NCBI GenBank assembly: GCA_963580455.1
Contig: OY756968.1
Coordinates: 10,257,929-10,321,928 of the forward strand
Length of the DNA stretch: 64,000 nucleotides
Direction of reading: 5' to 3'
Source of the DNA: Euonymus europaeus
Lineage: Eukaryota; Streptophyta; Magnoliopsida; Celastrales; Celastraceae
Under the pieces are notes generated by a model that was not told the origin of the DNA, searched no databases, and saw nothing but the letters and a program-made list of their open reading frames with translations. Shown here piece by piece: positions 26,901 to 38,240 of this stretch. Every line of letters starts with the position of its first letter. Positions within the stretch are counted from its first letter, which is position 1. The translations under genes and the position numbers were made by a program.

Positions 26901-29900
26901 CGATGTGCACATTTTATTGTAACTTTATGTCAGATTTTACAAGTATAGGCTCCGTAGATTGTTTTAGTGCCAAAAGACAAAGTATCGTTCCCAAATGGAC
27001 AAAACCCATAAAATCTTCTCCATAGAGAGAGTTGAGCAATTTTAAACTATCAAATTTGATCGATGTGCGCATTTTATTTTAATTTTATGTCAAATTTTAT
27101 GAATATGGACTCCGTAGATTGTTTCGTTACCAAAACACCAAATCTCGTTCCCAAATGGGAAAAACCTATAAAAGCACCTCCATCGAGAGAGTTGAGCAAT
27201 CCCGAACAATCAAAGTGGATGGGTGTATACTTTTGATTGTTGTTTTCTGTCCAAATTTACTAGTATTCATCTCGTAGATTGTTTTGCTGCTAAAAGACCC
27301 ACTTTTGTTCTGAAAATGACAAAATCATTAAAAGCTCCTCCATTGAGAGAGTTGAAAAGTTCCGAAATATCAAAGTTGATATGTGTACAACTTATATTGT
27401 TGTTTTATTTCAAAATTTACTAGTATTCACCTCGTAGATTGTTTCGTTGCCAAAAGACCCGCTTTCGTTGCAGAAAAGACAAAACCGTTAAAGCTCCTCA
27501 ATTCAGAGAGTTGAGCAATTCTGAAGCATCAAAGTTCATAGATGTACACTTTTGATTGTTGTCTTATGTCCAAATTTATTAGTATTCTCCTCGTTCATTG
27601 TTTGGTTAACAAAAGACTCACTTTCATTCCCAAAAGGACAAAACCGTTAAAAGCTATTGCATAGAGAGATTTGATCAATTTCGAATTATCAAATTTGATC
27701 GATGTGCATATTTTATTGTCATTTAATGTTAAATTTTACAAGTATAGGCTTCGTAGATTGTTTTATTGCCAAAAGACAAACTATCGTTCCCAAATTGGCA
27801 AAACCATTAAAATCTTATCCATAGAGAGAATGGAGCAATTTCGAACCGTCAAAGTTGATAGATGGACACTTCTGATTGTTGTCTTATGTCCAAATTTATT
27901 AGTAGTCTCCTCGTTCATTGTTTCGTTGACAAAAGACCAACTTTCATTCCCAAAAGGACAAAACCGTTAAAATCTCATCCAGTGGGAGAGTTGAGCAATT
28001 TCGAACAATCAAATTTGATCGATTTGCACTTTTTTTTGTAATTTAATGTCAAAGTTTACAAGTATAGGCTCCGTAGATTGTTTCATTGCCAAAAGACAAA
28101 CTATCGTTCCCAAATGGGCAAAACCTTTAAAATCTTCTCTAGAGAGAGAGTTGAGCAATTTCGAACTATCAAATTAGATCGATGTGTACATTTTGTTATA
28201 ATTTTATGTCAAATTTTTGAGTATAGGCTCCGTAGATTGTTTCGTTGCCAAAACACCAAATCTCGTTCCCAAATGGGAATAACCGATAAAAGCTCCTCCA
28301 CTGAGAGAGTTTAGCAATTTCGAACCATCAAAGTGGATAGGTGTACACTTTATATTGTTGTTTTATCTCCAAATTTACTAATATTGATCTCGTAGATTGT
28401 TTCGTTGCCAAAAGACCCACTTTCGTTCCCAAAAGGACAAAATCATTAAAAGCTCCATCATTGAGAGAGTTCAGCAATTCCAAAGCATCAAAGTTGAAAG
28501 ATGTACACTTTTGATTGTTGTCTTTTGTCAAAATTTACTTGTATTCATCTTGTAGGTTGTTTTGTTGGTAAAAGACCCACTTTTGTTCCGAAAAGGACAA
28601 AATCATTAAAAGCTCCTCTATTGAAAGAGTTGAAAAGTTCCGAAATATCAAAGTTGATATGTGTACAACTTATATTGTTGTTTTATTTTCAAATTTATCA
28701 GCATTCGCCTCGTAGATTGTTTCGTTGCCTAAAAGACCCACTTTCGTTCCAGAAAAGACAAAAACGTTAAAAGCTCCTCAATTGAGAGAGTCGAGCAATT
28801 TCGAACCATCAAAGTTCATAGATGTACACTTTTGATTGTTGTCTTATGTCCAAATTTATTAGTATTCTCCTGGTTCATTGTTTGTTTGACAAAAGACCCA
28901 CTTTCATTCCCAAAAGGACAAAACCATTAAAAGTTATTCCATAGAGAGAGTTGAGCAATTTCGAACTATCAAATTTGATCGATGTGCACTTTTTTTGTAA
29001 TTTAATGTCAAATTTTACAAGTATAGGCTCCGTAGATTGTTTCATTGCCAAAAGACAAACTATCTTTCCCAAATGGGCAAAACCATTAATATCTTCTCCA
29101 TAGAGAGTGGAGCAATTTCGAACTATCAAATGTGATCGATGCGCACATTTTATTGTAATTTTATGAATATAGACTCCGTAGATTGTTTCGTTGCCAAAAC
29201 ACCAAATCTCGTTACCAAATGGGAAAAACTGATAAAAGCTCCTCCATCGAGAGAGTTGACCAATTCCGAACCATCAAAGTGGATAGGTGTGCACTTTTGA
29301 TTGTTGCTTTATGTCCAAATTTACTAGTATTCATCTCGTAGATTTTTTGGTAAAAGACCCACTTTTGTTCTCAAAAGGACAAAATCATTAAAAGCTCTTC
29401 CATTGAGAGAGTTGAAAAGTTTCGAAATATCAAAGTTGATATGTGTACAACTTTGTTGTTGTTTTATGTCCAGATTTACTAGTATTCCCCTCGTAGATTG
29501 TTTCGTTGCCAAAAGACGCACTTTCATTCCAAAAAGGACAAAACTGTTAAAAGCTCCTCTATTGAGAGAGTTGAGAAATTTCGAACATTCAAATTTGATC
29601 GATGTGCACTTTTTATTGTAATTTAATGCAAAATTTTACGAGTATAGGGTCCGTAAATTGTTTTACTGCCAAAAGACCAACTATCGTTCTTAAATAGGCA
29701 AAACCATTAAAATCTTCTCCATAGAGAGAGTTGAGCAAATTCAAACTATCACATTTGATCGATGTGCACATTTTATTGTAATTTTATGTCAAATTTTATG
29801 AGTATAAGCTCCGTAGATTGTTTTGTTGCCAAAACACCAAATGTCGTTCCCAAAACACCAAATGTCGTTCCCAATTGGGAAAAACCGATAAAAGCTCCTC

Positions 29901-32610
29901 CATAGAGAGAATAGAGGAATTCCGAACCATCAAAGTGGATAGGTGTACAATTTTGATTGTTGTTTTATGTGCCAATTTACTAAAATTCATCTCGTAGATT
30001 GTTTCGTTGCCAAAAGACCCATTTTTGTTCTCAAAAGGACAAAATCATTAAAATCTCCTCCATTGAGAGAGTTGAAAAGTTCCGAAATATCAAAGTCGAG
30101 ATGTGTAAACTTTATTGTTGTTTTATGTCCAAATTTACTAGTATTCGCCTTGTAGATTGTTTGGTTGCCAAAAGACGCACTTTCATTCCAAAAAGGAAAA
30201 AACCGTTAAAAGCTCGTCTATTGAGAGAGTTGAGTAATTCCGAACCATCAAAGTTGAGAGATGTACACTTTTGATTGTTGTCTGATGTCCAAATTTATTA
30301 GTATTCTCCTCGTTCATTTATTGGTTGACAAAAGACCCACTTTCATTCCCAAAAAGACAAAACCGTTAAAAGCTCATCCATTGAGAGAATTGGGCAATTT
30401 CGAATAATCAAATTTGATCGATGTGCGCTTTTTTTGTAATTTAATGTCAAAATTTCAGAAGTATAGGCTTCAAAGATTGTTTCACTGACAAAAGACCAAC
30501 TATCGTTCCGAAATTGGCAAAACCATTAAAATCTTCTCCATAGAGAGAGTTGAGCAATTTCGAACACTCAAATTTGATCGATGTGCACTTTGTTTTGTAA
30601 TTTAATGACAAATTTTACAAGTCTAGGCTCCGTAGATTGTTTCGTTGCCAAAACACCAAATCTCGTTCACAAATGGGAAAAACCAATAAAAGCTCCTCCA
30701 CTGAGAGAGTTGAGCAATTCCAAACCATCAAAGTGGATAGGTCTACACTTTTGGTTGTTGTTTTATGTCAAAATTTACTAGTATTCTCCTCGTAGATTGT
30801 TTCGTTGCCAAAAGATCCACTTTCGTTCCAAAAAGGACAAAACCGTGAAAAGCACCTCCATTGAGATATTTGAAAAATTCTGAATTATCAAATTTGATAT
30901 GTGTACAACTTTATTGTTGTTTTATGTCCAAATTTACTAGTATTTACCTCGTAGATTGTTTCGTTGCCAAAAGACTCACTTTCGTTCCAAATTGGACAAA
31001 ACCGTTAAAAGCTCATCCGTTGAGAAAGTTGAGCAATTCTAACCATCAAAGTTGAGAGATGTACACTTTTCATTGTTGTTTTATGTCTAAATATTTTAGT
31101 ATTCTCCTCGTTGATTGTTTTGTTGACAAACGACCCACTTTCATTCCCAAAAGGACAAAACCGTTAAAAGCTCATCCATTGAGAGAGTTGAGCAATTTCG
31201 AACAATCAAACTTGATCGATGAGCATTTTTTTTGTAATTTAATGTCAAATTTTACAAGTATAGGCTCCGTAGATTGTTTTATTGTCAAAAGACAAACTAT
31301 CATTCTCAAATAGGCAAAACCATTAAAATCGTCTCCATAGAGAGAGTTGAGCAATTTCAAACCATCAAATTTGATCGATGTGCCCATTTTTTGTAATTTT
31401 ATGTGAAATTTTATGAGTACAGGTTCCGTAGATTTTTTCGTTGCCAAAACAACAAATCTCGTTCTCAAATGGGAAAAATCGATAAAAGCTCCTCCACTGA
31501 GAGAGTTTAGCAATTCCGAACCATCAAAGTGGATAGGTGTACACTTTTATTGTTATTTTACGTCCAAATTTACTAGTATTCGCCTCGTAGATTGTTTCGT
31601 TGCCGAAAGACCCACTTTCGTTCCCAAAATGACAAAATTATTAAAAGCTCCTCCATTGGGAGAGTTGAGCAATTTCGAACGATCAAAGTTTATAGATGTA
31701 CACATTTTGATTGTTGTCTTATGTACAAATTTATTAGTATTCTCCTCGTTCATTGTTTGGTTGACAAAAGACCCATTTTCATTCCCAAAAGAACAAAACC
31801 CTTAAAAGCTCCTCCATTGAGAGAGTTGAGCAATTTCGAACAATCAAATTTGATCGATGTGCACTTTTTATTGTAATTTAATGTCAAATTTTACAAGTAA
31901 AACCATTTAAATCTTCTCCATAGAGAGAGTTGAGCAATTTCGAAATATCAAATTTGACCGATGTGCACATTTTATTGTAATTTTATGTCAAATTTTATGA
32001 GTATAGGTTCCCTAGATTAAATCGTTGCCAAAATACCAAATCTCGTTCCCAAATGGGAAAAACCGATAAAAGCTCCTCTAATGAGAGAGTTGAGCAATTC
32101 CGAAACATCAAAGTGAATAGGTGTACACTTTTGATTGTTGTTTTATGTCCAAATTTACTTGTATTTATCTCGTAGATTGTTTGTTTGATAAAAGACTCAC
32201 TTTTGTTCTCAAAAGAACAAAATCATTAAAAGCTCATCCATTGAAAGAGTTGAAAAGTTCCGAAATATCAAAGTTGATAGGTTTACAACTTTATTGTTGT
32301 TTTATGTCCAAATTTACTAATATTCGCCTCGTAGATTGTTTCGTTGCCAAAAGACCCACTTTCGATCGAAAATGGATAAAACCGTTAAAAGATCCTCCAT
32401 TGAAAGAGTTGAGCAATTCCGAACCATCAAAGTTGAGAGACGTACACTTTTCATTGTTGTTTTATGTCTAAATTTATTAGTATTCTCCTCGTTCATTGTT
32501 TGTCTGACAAAAGACCCACTTTCATTCCCAAAATGACAAAACCTTTAAAAGGTCATCGATTGAGAGAGTTGAGCAATTTCGAACAATCAAACTTAATCGA
32601 TATGCACTTT
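23938..32610. repeat. Satellite array, full-length subtype set
   Basis: About 54 monomers near 160 bp. Here the variant 'ttgtcttatgtccaaatttattagta' keeps the 12 bp missing in many monomers before 24 kb. Recurring subtypes can be recognised by 'gttgagcaattccgaacc', 'aatttgatcgatgtgcac', 'aaatcttctccatagagag', 'aacaccaaatctcgttccc' and 'gttgaaaagttccgaa'. They appear in roughly five-monomer order but with frequent skips. Local events include a 21-bp duplication at 29829-29870 and an internal deletion near 31899. The array stops at 32610, where a retroelement LTR begins. Confidence 0.92.
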
Positions 32611-34120
32611 TGTTATGTCGTTAGTAACAATTTAAAATAACCTTACAAATGTGCAACTAATATATAGTGAACAAGTAAGAGTCGATCCCACAAGGAGTGA
32701 TGCTAATAGATATACAATTCAACACTTGAATATAATTGATACAATTATAAAAGGGGGGAAAGGGTTAAGTCTTGTAATAGATAAAAATTAAGACAAAGAA
32801 ATTGACGTTAAGAACAAGAATGAGAATTGATATTAATGAAAAAAATAGCTAAGACTCACTATCCACCACAAAACATTCAAACAATTTATAAGAAATAATA
32901 GACTAACAATTTTAACAAGCATATGATGACAACATTCACAACAAAGTCATGGCCAAACTCAAGTTGTATAATTCTCTCTTAATTGCATGTAAAGTGTATG
33001 GCGTCTACCTCATTATGTGTATTCTTAATCGAAATCTAGCATGGCGTCTGCATCAATCAACAATCAAGAATCCAATAAGAACAAAGAGAATATGAATGTC
33101 ATAAGAATCCTAATACATGGTATTTGTACTTAGGTATTCAAGAATTGATTTTTCATAATTCGTTTTCAATTGAATTATATGTTGCAAGAAAGAACATATT
33201 CAACAAGGCAATTGACCATGTTCTACAACAATTAATTCCAATACATGTTTCAAAGTTAGCTACTCAAAGAAACACAATACTAGAACTCACATAACATGAA
33301 AAAATCAAAATCATCATGCTTGTAGAAATTGAAATCCACACAACTTATAAAACTGAAAGCATGCTTAGGGCTTCAATACAAGCCCTAACAAACAAGAGTT
33401 TAGTTATACATAACCAAATAAAACATAAAACATAAAAACATAATTACAAAAACAAGTACAAACACAAGCCTTGTTTTCTTCTTCTCCTTCTTATCCTTCT
33501 TCTCCTTCTCCTCCTTCTCCTCTCTATTTATAGAGAAAATGAGCACATAGTGGAGGAGTTAGTGCCATATTTTGGTGGTGGATTGTCCATAAAATTCGTG
33601 TGGTGGATTGCCCAGTCCTTGAATGGAAATGGTATCATCAATGACATCAACTTCCAATTACACACTAATCTTGCAACTGCATTCTGGGCCTAAACGAAGC
33701 CTATTATGAACTCAAACCCTCATCAAAATTGTAGATACAAATGTTTAGATAATTATGGGTTTTGAATCACTCAATTTGGACATCAGACCCTCAAGTTATG
33801 GACTTCTAAAGGTCTGGTCTGCAAACAAAAATTCTGCTTCGGATATAACTTCCAAACTTGACTTTGAGGCAACCTTTAGAAGACCAAACTAACTCCGATT
33901 TTTGGGAACCAGCACTTCCTGCAAAGCTTGAAGTGTCCTCTAAAAATTTGCTGAAGATCAAATCTCATTCCAACAGCTCTTACTACCTCTTAACCTACAA
34001 AACATCCAAGAATATCTTAAGTACAATAATCTTGAAAATTCAGCTTTTAAGCACAGTTTCTTGGCATTGCTTTGGTAGTATTTTATCACTTTAAGAATGT
34101 ATATTCTGGGACTTATCACA
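32611..34120 (-). repeat. 3' LTR of the Ty3/gypsy element
   Basis: On the minus strand the LTR starts TGTGATAAGTCCC directly after a polypurine tract and ends ACGACATAACA at the satellite border, giving TG...CA termini and 1510 bp. A TATA-like 'ctataaatag' followed by a GA-rich leader fits LTR promoter organisation on this strand. The partner 5' LTR is not in the window, so the element cannot be dated. A short open frame (33858-34094, plus strand) lies antisense inside it and has no recognisable product. Confidence 0.8.
33525..33534 (-). promoter_or_regulatory. Candidate TATA box in the gypsy LTR
   Basis: The minus strand reads CTATAAATAG, followed by a long GA-rich (pyrimidine on plus) tract to about 33475. 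The position inside an LTR of known orientation makes a U3 promoter plausible. No expression evidence is available. Confidence 0.5.
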
Positions 34121-34133
34121 ACCCCCAACCAGC
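34121..34133 (-). other. Polypurine tract of the Ty3/gypsy element
   Basis: The minus strand reads GCTGGTTGGGGGT immediately before the LTR start TGTGATAAG. This is the expected place and composition for plus-strand priming, and it fixes the orientation of the element. Confidence 0.75.
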
Positions 34134-35231
34134 TTATTGCTAGTCCCTAGTAATTCAAGCGTAAAAATGTTATGAGAAATGATTGAAAGTAACAATACTA
34201 GAACAAAAGGTAAGATATCGCAATTCCTATCCAGATTAGTATAGTCACAACTTCCAACACTTATGTGTGTGTGCTAAGCCAAAACCTTTATACCATAATC
34301 CATAATGCATATAAACTCAAAAAAATTATCCAAGTAAAAGCCTCAACTCCATATTCTCACAGGGTAGAGAAAGATTTCTGTGCTATGAATTTCTCTCATG
34401 GAATTGGAAAATAGATACGCACTCAGAAGAAAAGTCAATTTAAGGACAAACAAATAAACAAACATTGATCAAATGATAGGTATATTAACTGTCTAGAACT
34501 TCCACCAGTCTTACCACAAACCTGCTTTAGAATTCTATTGATCAAAATTTTTTTCAATTGACAAACTAATAGAGCCTTATTACAGAAAAACTTATGTACT
34601 GAAGGATGAAGAATACACATAACAATTTTTTTTCTTTTTTCCTTTCTTCTTTCTTTTTGTCTTTTGTCTTTTTTCTTTCTTTTTTTTTTTCATCATTCTT
34701 TTTTTCTTTTCTTTTTTTTATGTCTCGAATTCATAATATAGAACATATCGAACAAAGGCCCAATAAAAGTACAACATTGTTCTCAAACATTGATCAATAT
34801 CATCCTCAGCATTCATCCAATCATTCCACAAACCATGTAATGGTGTTCATTCACAGCAATTATCCATTTCAAAAAATCAATGCAAGTTCATAAGTTGTTT
34901 ACTCATTTCTCTCCACTCATTTGTGCTTTAACCAGAAAATATTCTTAGTCATATGCATTATCATCCATCTTACCACAAGGCTTAGTATTTGTGGACAAAA
35001 GTGTGTTAAAAGTTGCTTTCTAATAATCCAGATAGAAAAATTGACTCAAAACCAGTTGTAGCAATCATCTTTTATCAAATCATCGATTTTTGCATATGTG
35101 GTACCCAATTAAAATGAAACATTGTCCTCAATGTAACAATAGAGAACTGATTATGGAAATGCAATGCAAAAACAAAAACAGGGGTAGAAAAAATACAACC
35201 TGAGATGAAAGCTTCGTTGACAGAGGAGTAG
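34134..35231 (-). other. Non-coding 3' spacer of the gypsy element
   Basis: No convincing ORF. The minus strand near 34160 carries 'actagggactagcaataagc', typical of the region just before the tract in this class of elements. A T/C-rich low-complexity run at 34625-34722 gives a meaningless Phe/Ser-rich frame on the plus strand. Confidence 0.6.
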
Positions 35232-35800
35232 CGGAGAGTCCTTAGTGGTGCACCCTATCCATGAGGACAGTCAGCATGTGTTCCAGCCTGAGTTGGCCAA
35301 CCTCTAATTGATGCAAACGGGAGAATAGTTCCTGCCATTGGTGAGACTGTGGTGGTTCAGCAGCAATAGAAGATTGAGATACGTTGGTTGCTGTGGCAGC
35401 TGGAAGTCGTGGTGTTCGTCGTCTCCTAGCAATGACAGACATGTGTCCAGTACTCTGGCGTCAAGTAGATTTCTCCAGAACAGTTACAGCATATGAAGAG
35501 GATAGTGGACTTCGAGGAGGATGAATGCTCTTACTGTAAAGCAGCCGTGTAATAAGTCGTGGAAAATGCAAGTTTTCAAGCTTGGTTGGTCTTTGCTCCA
35601 CAAAGAATTTCGTCCTTGAGAATACTCTCCATGTAAATCACTCCGAGATCAAACCAAGCGCCTTGATACATATGGTACAGGACATAAAGAATATTGCCCC
35701 GTCGTTGTTGAATATGGCCAATGGGGCACAAGTTACTCTGGAGAGCATCATCAAGTAACCACATCTTCAGTGGTAAATAAGATCAACGAGTAGTAGTAGC
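35232..35800 (-). pseudogene. Extra ORF of the gypsy element, C-terminal part (Transposase_32-like), broken
   Basis: This is the downstream half of the ORF that begins at 46956; the copia element at 35801-46510 splits it. The readable stretch 35764-35576 begins MWLLDDALQSNLCPIGHIQQ and goes on to a hydrophobic/aromatic segment typical of the 'putative plant transposon protein' domain. An in-frame TGA occurs a few codons after the copia insertion point, another stop follows NQA at 35576, and a third follows soon after. The last recognisable part (35442-35242) is in another frame: an Arg/Pro/Ala-rich segment and a probable coiled coil (LFSRLHQLEVGQLRLEHMLT). The molecular role of this family in retroelements is unknown. 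The call rests on remembered family features, so the domain name is moderately sure and the pseudogene state is clear. Confidence 0.65.
35796..35800. other. Target site duplication, left copy (gtagc)
   Basis: The five bases before the 5' LTR are gtagc, identical to the five bases after the 3' LTR (46511-46515). The insertion split the gypsy extra ORF. Confidence 0.95.
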
Positions 35801-38184
35801 TGTTGGACCATAGGTCCTAAATTTGTGTTTTGATGCAAAAATACATATTGGACTATTTGATTGTGCTTAACTTTGGATGAATTTGGATAAATCATGAAAT
35901 GAATTATATCTACTGATTTAAGCTTCATTATATATCTTTGGAATCATGTTTGATCATGTATGATATAAATTGGATGAATCTGGACTGACTTATTTTTCGA
36001 TGCTAAAATCTGTCACAACATCACACTGCGCACACGTTGATTGAACAGTCATAACTTATTCATATTAGCTCTGATTGACTTGATTCTTGTTCTGAAAATT
36101 ATTTAAGACACTCTGGAATATTTCATTGTCAAATAGTGTCAGGTCAATTTTATGCTTATCAGGTTCAATTTATCTGTTGAAATAAATTCACCTGTGTAGT
36201 CATTAAACTGGGCTAGTTGAGATTTGCATGATCAAATTGAATGACCAAATGACCTCAGTTATAAGTGAAATTTTGTATGCACATTCAATTATATATGAAA
36301 TGATTTATCATGTGCTTACTTGAATTTTATTAAGCTTATAACATGTTGATTAACCTAAGTGCTAGCATTGAAGCTCTTTGAGCTTACAAGCAAAAATGGG
36401 ATGTTTTGTCATCTATTCTTTTTGTAGGCTTAATCAACTGATCATCATGAGCCTATTTGAAGTATCATGAAGCTGATTCTATTGAGAAAATTTGTGCATC
36501 ATGATTTGAAGCTCATGTAGACAAGTTTGGACATGGTCAACCCTACTTGGTTCAAGGTTGACATTTTGTGTGCAAGAAATGGTTCCAGCCGTGTGCCTTG
36601 TGTTATTATTGCTGGAGAATTAACTCAAGAACTTCTAGAAGCTTTATTATTTGATTTGGAGTCAACAAAGTAGAGGGAATACAAGTTTGAAATACTTGGT
36701 TGGTAGTGTGCCTAACACTTGCACTATGGAGACAAGGAAGAGACAAGGGAGAGACAAGATGACATAAAGTTATAATATTTTCCAGAATTTAAGATGGACT
36801 TGTTTGGCATTCCTTGAGAGAGAGTTGCTTCATGAAGAAGACTCATTTGATTGATCCAAACAAGGTGCAACTCAAAAGGACAACTCTTGACAAAATGATG
36901 CCAACGGCTTGATCTTCAATGGCTGAGATCAATTTCATTTGAATTAAAGAAGGGTCCAGATTTTATAGAAAATGAAAGGCCAAGATTTGAAGTGGTGTTG
37001 ATCCAATGGCTAAGATTGTGTTTTGTTTGGAATGAACAATAGGGGGCAGCAACGTCTAGGTGTGGTGAAGAAGCATTTGCAGATTTTTTTCTAAGTGTTC
37101 AAGCTTACTTGCTCTCAACTTCATCTTCTTGATTCAAGCTTCTTCCTTGCGATCTCTTGCTACCACTTTGATTACATTCAAGCCCTCATCTTCCTATTTG
37201 AAAGAGAGATCCAAAAACTCCTTGAACCACCCCAAAATCTTTCTACCCTTGGGTACTCTTGGTGTGTTCTTGAGAGTTCTTCAACAAAGCTTCACCTAAA
37301 CCTATTATTGATCTTTTGTGAGCTTTGTGTGAGATTACAAGAGTGTTTGCTACACATTTGATTCCAAACCCATTTGAGCAACATCTTGTGAATTTGAGTG
37401 TTCTCCAACCATATATAGCCTAGAGCTAATCTTGAGAGAACCAAAATCCAAATACTTGTAAAAGTCCCTTTTGAGGGCATTACCTTTGAGAGGTGTGTGA
37501 AAGTTTAAGGTTAGCTTCAAACCTTGTTGGTGTACAAGTTTGGGGTGTTCTTGGAAACCCTAAGTTTGTGGTGAACTTGCAAAACGACATATATCCTTTA
37601 GTGGATTGGGAAATCCTAAGCTTGAGGGCTTAGGTAGTGGATGTAGGTGTGAGCACCGAACCACTATATATCCTTGTGCACACTATTTTGATTTCCTTGC
37701 TTGTTTGTGTGTTAAACTTGCTGCCTTGTAGTGACTTGTTTTTTATTATCATTCTATTGGTGTTATTGGTGATTTGTGTGCCTTAGAAGTTGATATTAGG
37801 GTGTTGCTTGCTGCCATTGCTTGTTGGGATATTGCTTGTGGTTGAACAACTTGTGATTATTGAATTCTAGGTATACTTTTGAATTTTAATTTTCCAGAAT
37901 ACCAATCTGTCCGTGAATTGTTCATATAGCTAGACTTTGAATTTTAAGCTGAATTTTTGATATAGTGTTCATTGAGGTGTTGTAATATTGCATATCAAAT
38001 TTCGTTACATTCCGAGTTGAATTGCTAGGTCAAATTACATTTACACGATTAGTGCGCAGATTTGCATTCTTGACATTGCCTTAATCATTTGTGAGTTTTT
38101 AGGTTGTGGTTTTGTACTTGGGGTTTATACTTAGTTTTTTAAAACACAATTCACCCCCCCTCTTGTGTTAGCCTAGTGATTTCA
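35801..38184 (+). repeat. 5' LTR of the copia element
   Basis: 2384 bp, beginning TGTTGGACCATAGG and ending TAGTGATTTCA. It differs from the 3' LTR at two positions I could find. The C-rich 'ttcaccccccctcttgtg' near the right end is common in copia LTRs. TATA-like strings occur at about 37411 (catatatagc) and 37664 (ctatatatcc); which one is used cannot be told. Short open frames inside (37095-37361 plus, 37480-37292 minus) are duplicated in the 3' LTR and are not considered genes. Confidence 0.95.
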
Positions 38185-38186
38185 AT

Positions 38187-38198
38187 TGGTATCAGAGG
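38187..38198 (+). other. Primer binding site, initiator tRNA-Met type
   Basis: TGGTATCAGAGG begins two bases after the 5' LTR. TGGTATCAGAG is the standard complement of the 3' end of plant initiator tRNA-Met used by copia elements. Confidence 0.88.
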
Positions 38199-38240
38199 AG
38201 GTTAGCAAAGTAATAGAATTAACATTCTAGCTTAGATCAA

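Noticed and set aside
1..32610. Dozens of 60-136 codon open frames with similar peptides, which could suggest a multigene family
   Set aside because: They track the satellite period, appear in several frames on both strands, shift frame at each monomer and match no protein family.
1..32610. CRISPR-like array of repeats
   Set aside because: Repeat units are about 160 bp and contiguous without unique spacers, and the setting is a plant genome.
34606..34893. Phe/Ser-rich 95-codon plus-strand frame
   Set aside because: It arises from a T/C-rich low-complexity run in the antisense of a gypsy spacer.
37095..37361. 88-codon frame in the copia LTR, repeated at 45421-45687
   Set aside because: It lies inside the LTR, its duplicate exists only because LTRs are duplicated, and no family is recognisable.
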